This document shows, piece by piece, positions 1 through 12,747 of a DNA stretch of 64,000 nt. The notes beneath the pieces were generated by a model. It had not been told where the DNA came from, did no database searches, and saw nothing but the letters and a program-made list of their open reading frames with translations. The stretch is from Lineus longissimus. Lineage: Eukaryota; Nemertea; Pilidiophora; Heteronemertea; Lineidae. How positions within the stretch are numbered: the stretch's first letter is position 1; each line of letters starts with the position of its first letter. The stretch spans positions 18,801,501-18,865,500 of the forward strand of contig NC_088308.1 in NCBI RefSeq assembly GCF_910592395.1, written 5' to 3'. The translations under genes were made by a program, and so were the position numbers.

Positions 1-165
1 TTTGCAAACTTGATGCGAATGGCAGAAGAACGAAGCTGGCAATGCTGGCTTGAGAGGTGTGCCGAAGAATCTCCCTGGGATCAAGCCGGGCCTTATTGCG
101 TGGTAGCCAACAGAGTTAATCAGATGATGACAATGTTACAATGTGTTTACCATTGGTCAACTTAA
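1..165 (+). CDS. Partial protein-like reading frame entering from the left edge
   Basis: The frame is open from base 1 and ends at TAA (163-165), giving 54 codons. The composition looks like real protein: it has four tryptophans, a stretch reading AEERSWQCWLERCAEESPW and then DQAGPYCVVANRVNQMM. I do not recognise the family. If real it is the C-terminal end, or the last exon, of a gene lying mostly left of the window, and its start cannot be seen. No splice acceptor can be judged because the edge cuts it off. It could also be a chance open frame, since 54 codons is short in this AT-rich DNA. Confidence 0.3.
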   Translation, partial: FANLMRMAEERSWQCWLERCAEESPWDQAGPYCVVANRVNQMMTMLQCVYHWST

Positions 166-1918
166 ACTTAACCTCAGTATTTAAATAAGCCAATGAATGA
201 CAAGGACAAGGGGGAAGAAACAAGAGACTGTAGTCTTTACAATATGCCTAGGTAGCTGGGCGTCTATCAGCTATGCTACCTTGATTAGATATTGAGAAGA
301 TGTATGCTTCAGTATGATATCAAAGAATCTTGCGTTCAGTAATGGCCTACAAATTACTTGCATGACAGTTCTAAATGTATCAAATTCTTTTTTAGCCTGT
401 TTCAAGATCAGGGGCGTGGCTGTCACTAAGGTTGTCCAAGAGAGACCCGATGCTATATTACTGTTGAAAAAGACAAAGCGGTTTGGTTTGGCATGCCTAA
501 GTATTGACTGACAAATAGTCAAAAAGGTGTGACTTATTTCTTGCCTGTTGTCTGAGAAACAGTAATGCCAGTCATTGGACCTGTGTCAGTGACAGCTTAA
601 TTGCCAACACAGGAACAAAAATTTGATGTTGGGCCAAAGACAATGCAAAGTCTGGACCATATTGGATTTACAGACTGACTGTACAGACTTGGCAACATCA
701 AAATAAGCCAGTGACAGTGAGGATGAGTCTGTGACAGGATGCCTCTGCTATAATGAGAATGAAAGGATGAATGCCAGCAGAATGACTAAGTGACAGAAAC
801 TTTTATGTGTAATCGCCTTAAAAATTTATGATCGTCCTAATGGTTTTAGCCTTCTGTTTCAGCATAGTTTTAAGATTGGAGGACAGGGATGTCACAGAGG
901 TCTGGAAAAACCATTGCTAATTAGGATGCACTCACATCTGGAACACCTGCTGTGAAGAAGGGCTGGGTACGCAACAAGAAAGGTATTTTTCTTTCCGGCC
1001 ATGGTATACCCTGGTATCGACAGCATTAACCCTCTCAGCAATTAAGTGAAAATTCATAAAAGGCCCTGTAGTAAACAATAGAATCATAAGAAGTTCCTAC
1101 GTAATCAAAAACATCCATAAAAAAACCCTAATGTACGATAATCCAACCTAATATCGATTGAAAAACAAAACCTGGCAGTCTCCTGTACATGAATACATGA
1201 ATGGGATCAGGAGGCAGACTCGCCAACTCGCTATAGCCCTGTATTACCCGGTAAAATGTACAGCAACCCACCTAGGAATGAGTTTTATTATGAAGATTAC
1301 ACTCCAAGCATCGCCCTGCGGTGTTACTTTACTTCTCGGCCACTTGGTTATCGTAGGGCGGGAGTTTAAAACACGGGCGGCTACGGGCAGTGCAGGAGCT
1401 AAAGGGTTAATAGAAATTTTTGCATTCTGAATAGTTGTTAGTCAGTACTGTTGGCAAGTTCCTGGCGCATAAGGTTCCAGAGTGAACTGCAATCACAGTG
1501 AGATGTCCTTGTGCACTTGACACCCCCTCTTAGTAAGCCAGAGGCCTTTCATGCAGCTGTTTCTAAAAACTCTGTCTCTGTAGAAGTCATTAAAATCAAA
1601 AGAACTACATGTATTGTCTTATTTTCAGCACCTCAACGGAAAATCAGTGGTAACTGAAGCTGGTAGAGCGCTGTGACATCTCTCGTAAACAAGCTGGGTT
1701 ATAGACAAGGATCAATCAACCAAGTTCAGATGTCTTGAACACGATAGGGCCCCTTCCATTCTGACTGGAAAAGACATCTCTCATCTATGGTTTCTGCATG
1801 ATCAAGGGTATCCACAGTTTCTTTGCTGGGATAATGGAAAGCAGTGGAATTCCTGTCCTTGTCAAGGACCTAAATATTTGATGACATCATTCCGTCATAT
1901 ATTGCAATGTCCACCAGT
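166..1918. other. Intergenic DNA with no recognisable gene
   Basis: Only short frames with no protein-like character occur here. Several loosely similar motifs of the type gtgacag/agtgacagt recur between 580 and 800, but they do not form a clean repeat. The right end meets the first copy of the 1.5-kb tandem unit. Confidence 0.5.
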
Positions 1919-3466
1919 AATTTTATGCAGACTTAAGTTTTGCTTTGAAGCAATATCAGTGCTACACTTGTGAAGCAGTGGCAGTGTTCAGGTCTTGCCT
2001 GCCTCGATGACATATCTGCATACCAGCAGTTATGTGCAGACTTGGCTCTTTCTTTGGAGCAGTACAGTTGCAAGATAAATCCTGTTTGTAATTTTATAAA
2101 TTTGTTGCTCATTAAGGGCTTACGAAGGTTTTGATGCCTTGCTGGCATATCTGCATACCAGTAAATATGTGCAGATTCATTTCTTGCTTTGAAGCAATAT
2201 CGTTGCTACACTCCTAAAGCAGTGGCAATGTTCAGGTCTGTTCTGCCTCACGGGCAAATCTGCATACCAGTAATTATGTGCAGAATTGGCTCTTCCAGAG
2301 ATTGTAGGACTGGGTCCATTGAATGTAACAAAAATAATCGATGCCTATTTACAAATGAAATGAAGAGTCTGCATTTTGATGCAACTCCATATAACTGTGT
2401 GGTGATTTCGCTCTGGGCTTGTGACATTCTGATCGGTCTGAAATAATCATTGTCGCCCATCCCTCAATTTGAGGCCTGTGTCCCGATGGTGGCGTTGAAT
2501 GGCAAAATCAAAGGGGCATGACGGCGGTTAAACCTATTGCGAATGGGCAGCATCACAACCAGTTCTGAGATCTGGGGGTGGTGTAGGATATCTGGTTACC
2601 ACGCACACATCTCGTGAATTTTGAGGTGGGTTGGTACCCCACGCTACGTAAGGGGAGGTTTCTGGGTAAGACTTGGTCCACGTGAATAGGTAGTACCTGA
2701 AAGATGAGAAGTTGCGAATGGACGCCTTAGAATATGTCCTTTGACCAGCTAGTGCTAACCCGGTCACTGTCTCCAGGTCACCATACCTTGGTCAATGAGC
2801 GGGCGAAGAACCCAATGGCTCCATCAGGAGTACATCGTCAACTTCAGCCCGTAGTCAAACCGGTGCACGCACAAATATCTTAGCTGAGAGTGGGGGACGT
2901 ACTTGCTTCTCATCGGGGTAATACAGTACCACTGTATACAATGACCCCATTTTAGGTGGATTTTACTGAGGAGTGGACGATAATGAAAATTTCAGGCCAG
3001 TCCGATTGTCACCAGTTCAGAGGGCGATTACCTGATAGTTATGTGGCATTCCGTCAAATGGTGAACTCTTTCACATCCTTTGTAAATTAGTGTTGCTTGT
3101 TACATGTCACATTCAATGGCTCATTTGAGGATAGTTTCTGTGATTCTACTTAACCATGAGCAGGCCCATTAAAACCTAAACTGTGTAGTTTGTGCTCTGT
3201 AGTATGTGATCTAAAAAGTTGTAAATCTGGTTATTAGAGTAAAGATTGTACAATGGAATATCCGCGGGATGCCCTAATCTGAGAGCCAAGAGCCAAGACG
3301 CTGTTAAAGAGCCAATTAAGTGCTGCCAGGAAAGCCACGAGCCAAAGAAAAAGTTTAGGTCAATGAAACTTTGGGAATCCTAAGCCTACAGGTACCCTAC
3401 TTGATAAAAAATAAATTTATTATGTAATCATTTATGACATTGTAAGAAATCGCCGCCTTCATATCT
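1919..3466. repeat. 1.5-kb tandem unit, copy 1
   Basis: First of three head-to-tail copies with a period of about 1,545 bp. It begins near a tatgcagac motif followed by tttgctttgaagcaatatc, and it is nearly identical by eye to the next copy. Inside, a degenerate subrepeat of about 110-130 bp carrying atctgcataccag and tatgtgcaga recurs near 2016, 2143 and 2256. The motif gctttgaagcaatatc also occurs twice. An imperfect hairpin lies near 2917-2950. The apparent 85-aa frame at 2189-2446 starts without an ATG and is not a credible gene. Confidence 0.85.
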
Positions 3467-5009
3467 ATTATGTGCAGACATAAGTTTTGCTTTGAAGCAA
3501 TATCACTGCTACACTTGTGAAGCAGTGGCAGTGTTCAGGTTTGTCTGCCTCAATGACATATCTGCATACCAGTAGTTATGTGCAGACTTGGCTCTTTCTT
3601 TGGAGCAGTACAGCTGCAAGATAAATCCTGTTTGTAATTTTATAAATTAGTTGCTCATTAAGGGCTTACGAAGGTTTTGATGCCTTGCTGGCATATCTGC
3701 ATACCAGTAAATATGTGCAGATTTATTTCTTGCTTTGAAGCAATATCGTTGCTACACTCCTAAAGCAGTGGCAATGCTCAGGTCTGTTCTGCCTCGCGGG
3801 CAAATCTGCATACCTGTAATTATGTGCAGACTTGGCTCTTCCAGAGATTGTAGGACTGGGTCCATTGAATGTAACAAAAATAATCGATGCCTATTTACAA
3901 ATGAAATGAAGAGTCTGCATTTTGATGCAACTCCATATAACTGTGTGGTGATTTCGCTCTGGGCTTGTGACATTCTGATCGGTCTGAAATAATCATTGTC
4001 GCCCATCCCTCAATTTGAGGCCTGTGTCCCGATGGTGGCGTTGAATGGCAAAATCAAAGGGGCATGATGACGGTTAAACCTATTGCGAATGGGCAGCATC
4101 ACAACCAGTTCTGAGATCTGGGGGTGGTGTAGGATATCTGGTTACCACGCACACATCTCGTGAATCTGCGGTGGGTTGGTACCCCACGCTACGTAAGGGG
4201 AGGTTTCTGGGTAAGACTTGGTCCACGTGAATAGGTAGTACCTGAAAGATGAGAAGTTGCGAATGGACGCCTTAGAATATGTCCTTCGACCAGCTAGTGC
4301 TAACCCGGTCACTGTCTCCAGGTCACCATACCTTGGTCAATGAGCGGGCGAAGAACCCAATGGCTCCGTCAGGAGTACATCGTCAACTTCAGCCCGTAGT
4401 CAAACCGGTGCACGCACAAATATCTTAGCTGAGAGTGAGGGACGTACTTGCTTCTCATCGGGGTAATACAGTACCACTGTATACAATGACCCCATTTTAG
4501 TTGGATTTTACTGAGGAGTGGACGATAATGAGAATTTCAGGCCAGTCCGATTGTCACCAGTTCAGAGGGCGATTACCTGATAGTTATGTGGCATTCCGTC
4601 AAACGGTGAACTCTGTCACATCCTTTGTAAATTAGTGTTGCTTGTTACATGTCACATTCAATGGCTCATTTGAGGATAGTTTCTGTGATTCTACTTAACC
4701 ATGAGCAGGCCCATTAAAACCTAAACTGTGTAGTTTGTGCTCTGTAGTATGTGATCTAAAAAGTTGTAAATCTGGTTATTAGAGTAAAGATTGTACAATG
4801 GAATATCCGCGGGATGCCCTAATTTGAGAGCCAAGAGCCAAGACGCTGTTAAAGAGCCAATTAAGTGCTGCCAGGAAAGCCACGAGCCAAAGAAAAAGTT
4901 TAGGCCAATGAAACTTTGGGAATCCTAAGCCTACAGGTACCCTACTTGATAAAAAATAAATTTATTATGTAATCATTTATGACATTGTAAGAAATCGCCG
5001 CCTTGATAG
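3467..5009. repeat. 1.5-kb tandem unit, copy 2
   Basis: Second copy, nearly identical to copy 1 throughout, with scattered single-base differences. The internal subrepeats and the hairpin (about 4459-4493) are conserved. No coding region is supported. Confidence 0.85.
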
Positions 5010-6205
5010 CTATTATGTGCAGACATAAGTTTTGCTTTGAAGCAATATCACTGCTACACTTGTGAAGCAGTGGCAGTGTTCAGGTTTGTCTGCCTCAATG
5101 ACATATCTGCATACCAGTAGTTATGTGCAGACTTGGCTCTTTCTTTGGAGCAGTACAGTTGCAAGATAAATCTGTAATTTTGTAAATTTGTTGCTCATTA
5201 AGGGCTTACGAAGGTTTTGATGCCTTGCTGGCATATCTGCATACCAGTAAATATGTGCAGATTTATTTCTTGCTTTGAAGCAATATCGTTGCTACACTCC
5301 TAAAGCAGTGGCAATGCTCAGGTCTGTTCTGCCTCGCGGGCAAATCTGCATACCAGTAATTATGTGCAGACTTGGCTCTTCCAGAGATTGTAGGACTGCG
5401 TCCATTGAATGTAACAAAAATAATCGATGTCTATTTACAAATGAAATGAAGAGTCTGCATTTTGATGCAACTCCATGTAACTGTCAGGTGATTTCGCTCT
5501 GGGCTTGTGACATTCTGATCGGTCTGAAATAATCATTATCCCGCCCCTCTGGGAAAAATTTGCAGCCAGATTGCACCATTTCTTGTTTACTTCTGAGAGA
5601 TGGCGATGTCAAGGGCGCATGATGGTGGTATAAACCTATTGCGAATGGGCAGCACAATTGGGTTTAGGATATTCATAAACCATTGCACACTCCTGAATCT
5701 GCGGTGGGTTGGTACCCCACGCTACGTAAGGAGTAGGTTTGTGGGTAAGACTTGGTCCACGTGAATGGGTCGTGCCTTAAAAATGACGAGAAGTTGCGAA
5801 TTGACGCCCTGTGAAGTGTCCTTCGACCAGCTAGTGCTAATCCGGTCACTGTCTCCAGGTCACCATGCCTCGGTCAATGAGCGGGCGAAGCACCCAATGG
5901 CTCCGTCAGGAGTACATCGTCAACTTCAGCCCGTAGACAAACCGGTACGCGCACAAATATCTTAGTTGAGAGTGGGGGACATCAGTAAAGTGCTTCTCAT
6001 CGGGGTAATACAGTACCACTGTATACAATGACCAAATTTTTTGTTGGATTCATTTCCACCGAGGAGTGGTCGATAATGAGAATTTCAGGCCAGTCTGATT
6101 ATCACCAGTACAGAGGGCAATTATCTAATATTTATGTGGCATTCCCTCAAACTGTTTACTCTTTCGTGTCAATTGTAAATTCGTGTTGGTCGTTTTACCT
6201 CGCAT
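5010..6205. repeat. 1.5-kb tandem unit, copy 3, partial and chimeric
   Basis: The first half (to about 5530) is nearly identical to copies 1 and 2. From about 5535 it is clearly diverged, with substitutions and indels, and it ends early near 6205. This is what unequal exchange with homogenisation would leave at the edge of an array. Degenerate pieces of the same unit recur out of order at about 6400-6470 (tgggtccactgaacgtg) and 6533-6630 (gcaggccccattaggcc). Confidence 0.8.
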
Positions 6206-7064
6206 CTCATGGGTAGAAAGAACAGTACAGTTTTCACTGTTCAAGGATACAAACACAGATGTGAATAGGCAGTGGAGTTCCTTCTCAAGCGAGGAACCAA
6301 CGTCTTGGTATTGCAGCCACTGTAGCTTAGGTAGTATAGTGACCTAGATGTAGTTGTTTTCAGTTATTAAAGTCCATGGGGTCAGTTGCATTAACCTGGA
6401 CTCTGTTTGACTGGGTCCACTGAACGTGATAAAATACAAATGAAATGAAGAGTCGGCATTTTGGTGTAACTGTCCTGTCCTGATGCTCCCTGATATTGGT
6501 CTTCGACTGTAGATCATAATCACTTGGGTCAGCTCCGTGATTCCTTTTTACCATTAGCAGGCCCCATTAGGCCTACAACCTGTCATTGTTGTAAATTTCA
6601 ATTAAGAATAAAATTGTAAACTATGCAAGTGTAATTTTGTTTGCTTTAGTGTTTATGGTGTTACATTGTCAGATGAGAGCTGCAGACGATGTCCAAGGTG
6701 AAATTTAATCTTGACCCCCCACCCCCGGAATGCACATACCAAATAAAGTAGCCCTCTCTGTTCACCATGTCACAACCTGTAGTTTGCCCATGCTCGAGCT
6801 AGTGTTGGAGGGAAGTGAAGCCCTCAGTCCCCGCTAATCCAGTAGAAGAGCTAGTAAATCCATTTCTGGGGAATTGTTAATTCTAATTCTAAGCTTCAGA
6901 TGCCCCATTTACACTCCAGACGCAATGGACAGGCCTTGTCTTATCGCCTGGTACATAGAGGAAGGGCAATCAGGATGACAAAAGGGACTGTATTGGAGTC
7001 CCTGGCCTTGTTTTGCTCTGGAGTGGCAAGTACAGCATTGGATTGGGGAACAAAAATAAAGGAG
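6206..7064. other. Intergenic DNA with scrambled fragments of the 1.5-kb unit
   Basis: 6400-6470 and 6533-6630 resemble internal segments of the tandem unit. The remainder holds nothing I recognise. Confidence 0.4.
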
Positions 7065-7202
7065 TACAGTAGAACCCCTCTATCAAGGACGCTCTTGGGA
7101 CTGACAAGTGCTGTCCTAGAGAGGTCAAATTTAATGGAAACTACAACTTTGGGACTAAAACTAGTGGTCTTTATAGAGTGGTGTTTGCTAAGGTAGGTTC
7201 CA
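7065..7202 (-). mobile_element. Diverged MITE of the CAGTAGAACC family, inverted
   Basis: Starts with tacagtagaacccctc and ends with taggttccac. In between are inverted versions of the diagnostic segments tttgggacta and gagaggtcaaatt that occur in the better-preserved copies at 41871-42048 and 62688-62865. The terminal inverted repeats and TA flanks suggest a pogo/Tc1-type non-autonomous element. This copy is shorter and older than the others. Confidence 0.7.
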
Positions 7203-7578
7203 CGGTCAAAAAGTCTTACCGCCATTGCTTGGAGGTAGGCCCAGGTTCCAGTCCATCACCACAACCGTCATCAACAAAATCTTTGTCCAAGACATGAAGA
7301 AAAGTGGTAACTCTGTCGAGGTTATTTGTAAGACTATTAAATGCAAATACACCTAATGGGCCCCACCCTGTGTATTATGTCATTGGCAATACCAAAAAAT
7401 CAATTTATGCAAAAGGCCTAAAGAACATGCTCAATTTCATAGGAAGGTGTGACTCAGGTGACGGTGGTGCTATCTAGCGGTAAAAAGTGGAACTGAGAGT
7501 TTTGGACGATGGTTTCAGTTCTATTTTCTGCCGCGAGACAGCGCCACTATCGCCTAAGCCCCAATTTCATACTGTGGG

Positions 7579-7797
7579 TCCTGGAATTGATTGCTTTTCA
7601 CGACTTCGGAAGGTAATCAGTTTCAGCACAGCCACAAGCCATCTTGACCGTAGATATGATTTCCTGGAATTAATTGGTTTTCATGCCTTTGGAAGGTAAT
7701 CAGTATCAAACTAAGGGAATTTGCTTTAGTTGTCAAAACAGATTCAGCACAGCCACAAGCCATCTTCTCACTTCAATGACCGTAGTAGATAGGATTG
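7579..7797. repeat. Local imperfect tandem duplication
   Basis: A module of cctggaattgattg, cttcggaaggtaatcagt, cagcacagccacaagccatctt and gaccgtag appears at 7579-7655. It appears again at 7662-7795 with the same order, some changes and an internal insertion. Function unknown. Confidence 0.65.
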
Positions 7798-8867
7798 TCT
7801 GATGGGATCAAAAACGGTGGATGAGACTTTCACCAGTGGCAGGCTCAGGAGCTTGTTCAGTGTACCCCACTATTGACCTTGTCAGTTGCTCAATATAGGA
7901 GGCCTTCCTTGTACCCTTTGATTAAATATAGGTGCAGTCACTGATCTTCAAACCTTTAGATTTAACAACATAAGTTTTAACAACACAGTTTGCAAACTTA
8001 CATTTTTGCCCAAATACCGCCAACTGGTAACATAAATCGAAACTAATGTAACTTACAACAAAACTTCAATATTATGCAGACCTCTTCAACTTTATTTCAA
8101 ACTTCTATCTGTGGGAATAAAGCAACAATATTTTTTGGTGTAATTTACGGGTTTTGCCCCCTTTTTTTCTGTCAGCAGCATATCTTCGGCTGTTCTTCCC
8201 GACGGCCAGATTTGAAGTGCCCAGGTCTTACGGTTACAAAATGACCAATTTGTCCACGGATGGATGGAAGGGCTAAAAACTGAATCAAAGGCCCCAGATT
8301 ATTTTGGAACAGCTGAACCCTTCAAATTACCAAGAACAGCCAATAGTACTACTAGTAATGAATATACGACAAAAAACCCCAGTACAAACACACACAATCA
8401 TTTCTTTTAAAAGAAATCAAGAAATAGCCTGGCATTTCTGACCCCAAATCTGTAGTTAAGTGAATTGACCGTTGGGAGTTGAAACTTATAGAAATCAGAG
8501 TCAATAGTGTGTAAAATTCATGAAATCCAAGATCCATTTAATTTTCTATTTATCAGAGTGGTTCCCCATGTAACCACACTTTGAATTGGCTCTGGAATGG
8601 GCACTTAGTCTTCCCAACAGGCGTGGTGAGCAGACCACCCAACCCTAAACTGCCACGACAAGTGACAAATAGTTACTGAAAAGATTTCATGAACAGCGCA
8701 GTCTTTTTCCTATTGACCATCGTAGACATTGCCATAGGGAATAAATGCATTATCCATTCAAATTCTTCGAATGAGTTTGTCGACATCGATGCCATTCAGA
8801 TTCAATCCACAATGTTCATTGTTCAGTTCACAAGATTTCCGATAGATATACACATGATATTTTCCAA
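7798..8867. other. Probable UBE2I 3' UTR and intergenic DNA
   Basis: Lies downstream of the UBE2I stop codon, which is on the minus strand. A minus-strand AATAAA sits at 8091-8096 and could end the transcript, giving a 3' UTR of about 770 nt. I see no other gene here. The poly(A) choice is inference. Confidence 0.35.
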
Positions 8868-10829
8868 TTAAGATAGATGGTCCGTTGGTTTGTGATTTTC
8901 AGCCTGTTTCCGTACCCGCCTGTCATACTCGGTGCGATCTTGGCTGAAACAAAATAAAGGAAATTGTTGCATATCGCTACAGTCTTAGTTGGCACCAATT
9001 ACAGTGCAGTGACCTGAATACCAGTTCGGTTTTTTGAGGTTTTCAACCTACCAGTCTTATTTTAGAACTTCTTTATGCATTTATGTTGAGGACAGTGGGT
9101 CAAACTGTGGGTCTACAATGCAATAGGGCCCAGAATCAAATCCATGAAATATATGTATATTTGTATCATTGGAAGTACTGGGGCATGGGTTTTGAGAAAG
9201 GAACTCCCAATACCGTAAACCTATTTTCGTGGGGATTTCATTAAATATATTTTGTCAATTTCGACTGCAAATACCCAAAAATATACTTACCAGAAAATTG
9301 TATAAGCCTCAGCCTGTGCAGGGTCCCTTACATTTGGGTCATTTAATAAGTCCTGGATTCCAAGAAGAATCTGAAAAAGGAAAAGATTTCAATTAAGAAA
9401 CTAGACGGACCCCTTTTCTTCACATGACACCTGAGGAATTAAAATGGACAGTGGCACAATTTCCCTCACTAATATGGGTGCTCCCACTTTGCCCAGTTCG
9501 GCCAGATTACATGTATTTTGTGTCACCAATAGCTAGCATCACTGGTCAGAAAACTGCCCTTCCACAGCAAATACTTTTCGTTTCATTTCTTTTCAATACT
9601 TCTTATGGTCTTTGAGAACGTCTTTGAGAACATATTTGAGGGGTTTTATGTGCAAAATAAATTTCAGAAGGGGAAGGGGTTATTTACCAATGAGAATTTC
9701 ACTTCGGGAAGATTGGCACAGCAAGCTTTCATTAATATATCAGTAACTGACCTGTTTTATTGTGACTGCTGGTCTCCAATCCTTCTCATCATCTAACAAT
9801 GAGAGACACACTGTTCCTGAGGGATAGACATTTGGGTGGAAAAGTGGTGGAACAAATTTACCTGAAAGAAATTAACAATAGTTACCTTGGAGAGTATCTT
9901 ATTAGTCTTCAGTAATTCACGGTACAGTAGTGCTGGGTGAGTTTTCAGTAGAATATTGTGTGACCAGACACACCAACACAGAGGAGCCCATGGCCCCAAA
10001 TACATGTAGCTATGACAAATCTGGTTCTGGATATTATGTTACAAGTTAAGTCTGAAAGTAGGCTTGCTTCTTCACTTCAGTCCATGAGACTTCAGGCCAA
10101 GTTAACTGTCAAAACTTGTTCAATAAAAGAAAACTTACATTTTGGTGGAGTTGATGGGTAATCATCTTTGAAAATCATTGTCAATTTATAAACGCCCCCC
10201 TCCCATGGTGTCTGAAGAGAATCAAAAATGTGATGTTGTTAAAACAGAATAATATGCATTACTATAAATGTATTTGCATCTGATGGAAAAATCTCAAACA
10301 TGTTTTTTTCAAAGGTTTTTTCTCAATGTATCAGCTCCGGCTCCGTTGAGGGTAAACATGTCGACCCATTGGGCTAAAATAAGTCAGGAAAAAACAGTGT
10401 CAAAGTGATTTACACACATGTTTAACCTCGATTTAAACAAATTAAGTTGTTTCGAGTCGTTAGTCAGAACCATTTGATAACCTACCCCTTTTTTGCCAGG
10501 AATAGCGCACTCCCAATTCATAAGGTTAAGCGTACCATCTGGGTTTTTGACTGGACGAGCAACGAAACCCTGAAAATAAAAGAGACACATAAAACACAAA
10601 TTATGACAGGTAATTGTACTTAACAAGAACTTGTACTCATGAAATGGATGCCTTAGTTTATTTCGAACTTCAAATCATTCATCTGGAATATCTTATCCTT
10701 GAATCAGAAACACAAAAATCATGAGTACTAACAGAACAGATAATTAGACTGACTTACAAAAGGATGGTCTTTTCGCCACGCCTTGCGTTCTTCTGAAAGA
10801 CGCCCTAGGCAAATTCCACCGGAGGTCAT
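8868..10829 (-). CDS. UBE2I: SUMO-conjugating enzyme UBC9
   Basis: E2 enzyme that accepts SUMO from the SAE1/SAE2 E1 as a thioester and passes it to lysines of target proteins, mainly in the nucleus. Six coding exons with GT-AG borders: 10758-10829, 10486-10569, 10139-10211, 9752-9861, 9291-9370 and 8868-8943. They join in phase to 164 aa (human protein 158). The UBC fold is complete: the N-terminal helix [14 protein letters not shown], the loop [20 protein letters not shown], the HPN motif at about residues 85-87 and the catalytic cysteine at about 95 in SGTVCLSLL. The C-terminal helix has [13 protein letters not shown]. It differs from the human protein by two extra N-terminal residues and a slightly longer C-terminal tail. 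The ATG at 10829 fits the family start. A 5' UTR intron is likely, with a possible first exon near 11.68 kb. Identification is firm. Confidence 0.97.
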
Positions 10830-11674
10830 TTTGGTCTTGGATTTTTTCCTCGGAAATCTTCTTCCTCCTAGACTTTTAGTATATAAGTACTAACTAATAC
10901 TATGCTGCAAATAGATGAGAAAGGACTAGTTTTGCAACCATAAACACAGGAACAATTGACTGGCTGATGTCGGATGATCGATCATTGCCATTGGCAAGTG
11001 CAATGTATCCATAAGTTGTGCTTGTTGAGACTCGGAGCGGCACTTGCGAATTGCCGATTCCACCCGAATCATCAATTTTGCATCTTTGTATGCCCACCTT
11101 GACCTTGTTTTGTATGGTCCCAATACTTTAGCACCCCGAGGTCAAGACTCTCCTACTTAGCCCTGGTAGGCAAAAACCCGAGGGGCAGGAAAACTTAGGA
11201 GTAGATCATAAGATTGGAACGCCTGTGGCTGTGGGAAACTGAAACTCCCAGACCCAGGGCAGGGCCAGACTGAGACTTTACCCCGCGTATGTCAGTATGG
11301 GCAAACCGCACACTGAATAAAAGCATCTGGCAAATTTGGCACATAACTGAGGTACTAAATGAACAATGACAGAGCTTGGTCAGGCGTCACTTAGTTCTTG
11401 AATATGTACGATGTATTGCCGTTGTTGATCACTGTTGATTGTACACATGCAATGCACAGCCACAGGGACATGCATCAGCATCATGTGCATTTGCACATCA
11501 CATTATCGCCGTGATTTAAACTTGGATTGAACCGTTTATTATACACGCAGCACGAAATAAGCTCCCTTTCTTGTAACCAAAAACAAATGTTAAAATGTTA
11601 CAGCGCGATCAAGTGTACCAATGTCGATAATAACAACGACTTATTGAAGAAACTGAACAAGAAAATACTCGACT

Positions 11675-11720
11675 CACAACTTTTCGTGCCGGAAGTAAAC
11701 TGACACTAGAGGGCGCTTGA
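11675..11720 (-). promoter_or_regulatory. Candidate UBE2I promoter with ETS-type and CTCF-like motifs
   Basis: On the plus strand there is an ETS/GABP-type site ccggaagt at about 11689, followed by acactagagggcgct at 11703-11717, which closely matches the CTCF core. On the minus strand a potential 5' splice site (GTT|GTGAGT) lies near 11677, so this could be the noncoding first exon and promoter of UBE2I. No TATA box is evident. The assignment is inferred from motif and position only. Confidence 0.4.
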
Positions 11721-12747
11721 TCAGGCATAGTGAGGTTTCGCAACCTTACGTTTACCTTAACGTAACAAATAGAGATAAATACGCGCTTGCGTTTACAAAG
11801 CGATCCGTACTATTCTCAAAATTGGGGTGGGGAACGTTATTCTATATTTGTAATTGATGATTGATATCAGAGCTGACACCTTTAAAGGTAAATTACGTGC
11901 CGACCTACAGAATATCCCTCTTTGGATCAGGAGTTCCAGCGGCGTCTCTGGCTCTGCAACCAACCCATGCTTGTCTCCTTAATGTCTCCTCAAAGTGACT
12001 GTCCTCGCACATCCCCTCTCCTGCCAGATGTAGTGTCTTCTGTGGAATCATATCAGATTTTTCATACGCTGCCGAAACTACTTGGACTCAAAACATGCCT
12101 CAGTAGAAAAAGTGGGGTGGAGGCAAGTCCACAGCACCGTAATCAATCATTCAGTGCACCTTTCAACAAACAGGGACTAAAATATCTACCTTTTAAAACT
12201 GGACAACCACCTTTCAGTCCCTCTATCAATAAATGCCAAGCATTGACTCAAGATTAGACAATAGCTGATGCATGTTGCCCAACCTAAATGAAGAAAACTT
12301 CCGAACATAAAAAAAAGATGGAAAATTTCCTTCAAAATATATTGCAATTTATTTCAATTAAAAAGCATACAAAACCCTCAATTGGTAATGTGAATGAGCA
12401 GGCAATTTGGCAGCAAAAGTGGGGAGTTTACAGGACCAATGCACTGTCCCAGCCAAAATTTTCAAGCATTCACGCTATTGATGCGACAGTAGGACATGAT
12501 GACACAAAGAAGTGGGGGGGACTGTCTGTCAGTAGAAGCCAGCCTGGATGTGCACAGGTTGTGGCAGAATCAGGCAACTTGGGTTTTGTCTATTGGAAAG
12601 AGGCATTGCCTATTCCATCGTTGCTAACACGATTACTTAATTTCGCGTTTCCAACCCAGCCAGTTGCTATTGTTCTTTTACACCAGTCCATTCAAACCAG
12701 AAAATGTCCAAACACGCATTGAAAGTCACAGCATTTAAGCGGGAATC
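11721..12747. other. Intergenic DNA and NUP85 3' UTR
   Basis: A minus-strand AATAAA at 12348-12353 lies about 395 nt past the NUP85 stop, so the NUP85 3' UTR probably ends near 12330. Two plus-strand open frames (11922-12257 and 12288-12722) lack protein-like character and run antisense to the 3' UTR. Confidence 0.4.

Noticed and set aside
2189-2446. 85-aa frame repeated at 2189, 3735 and 5275
   Set aside because: Starts at TTG, not ATG; it is repeated only because the DNA is tandemly duplicated, and it has no protein-like motif.
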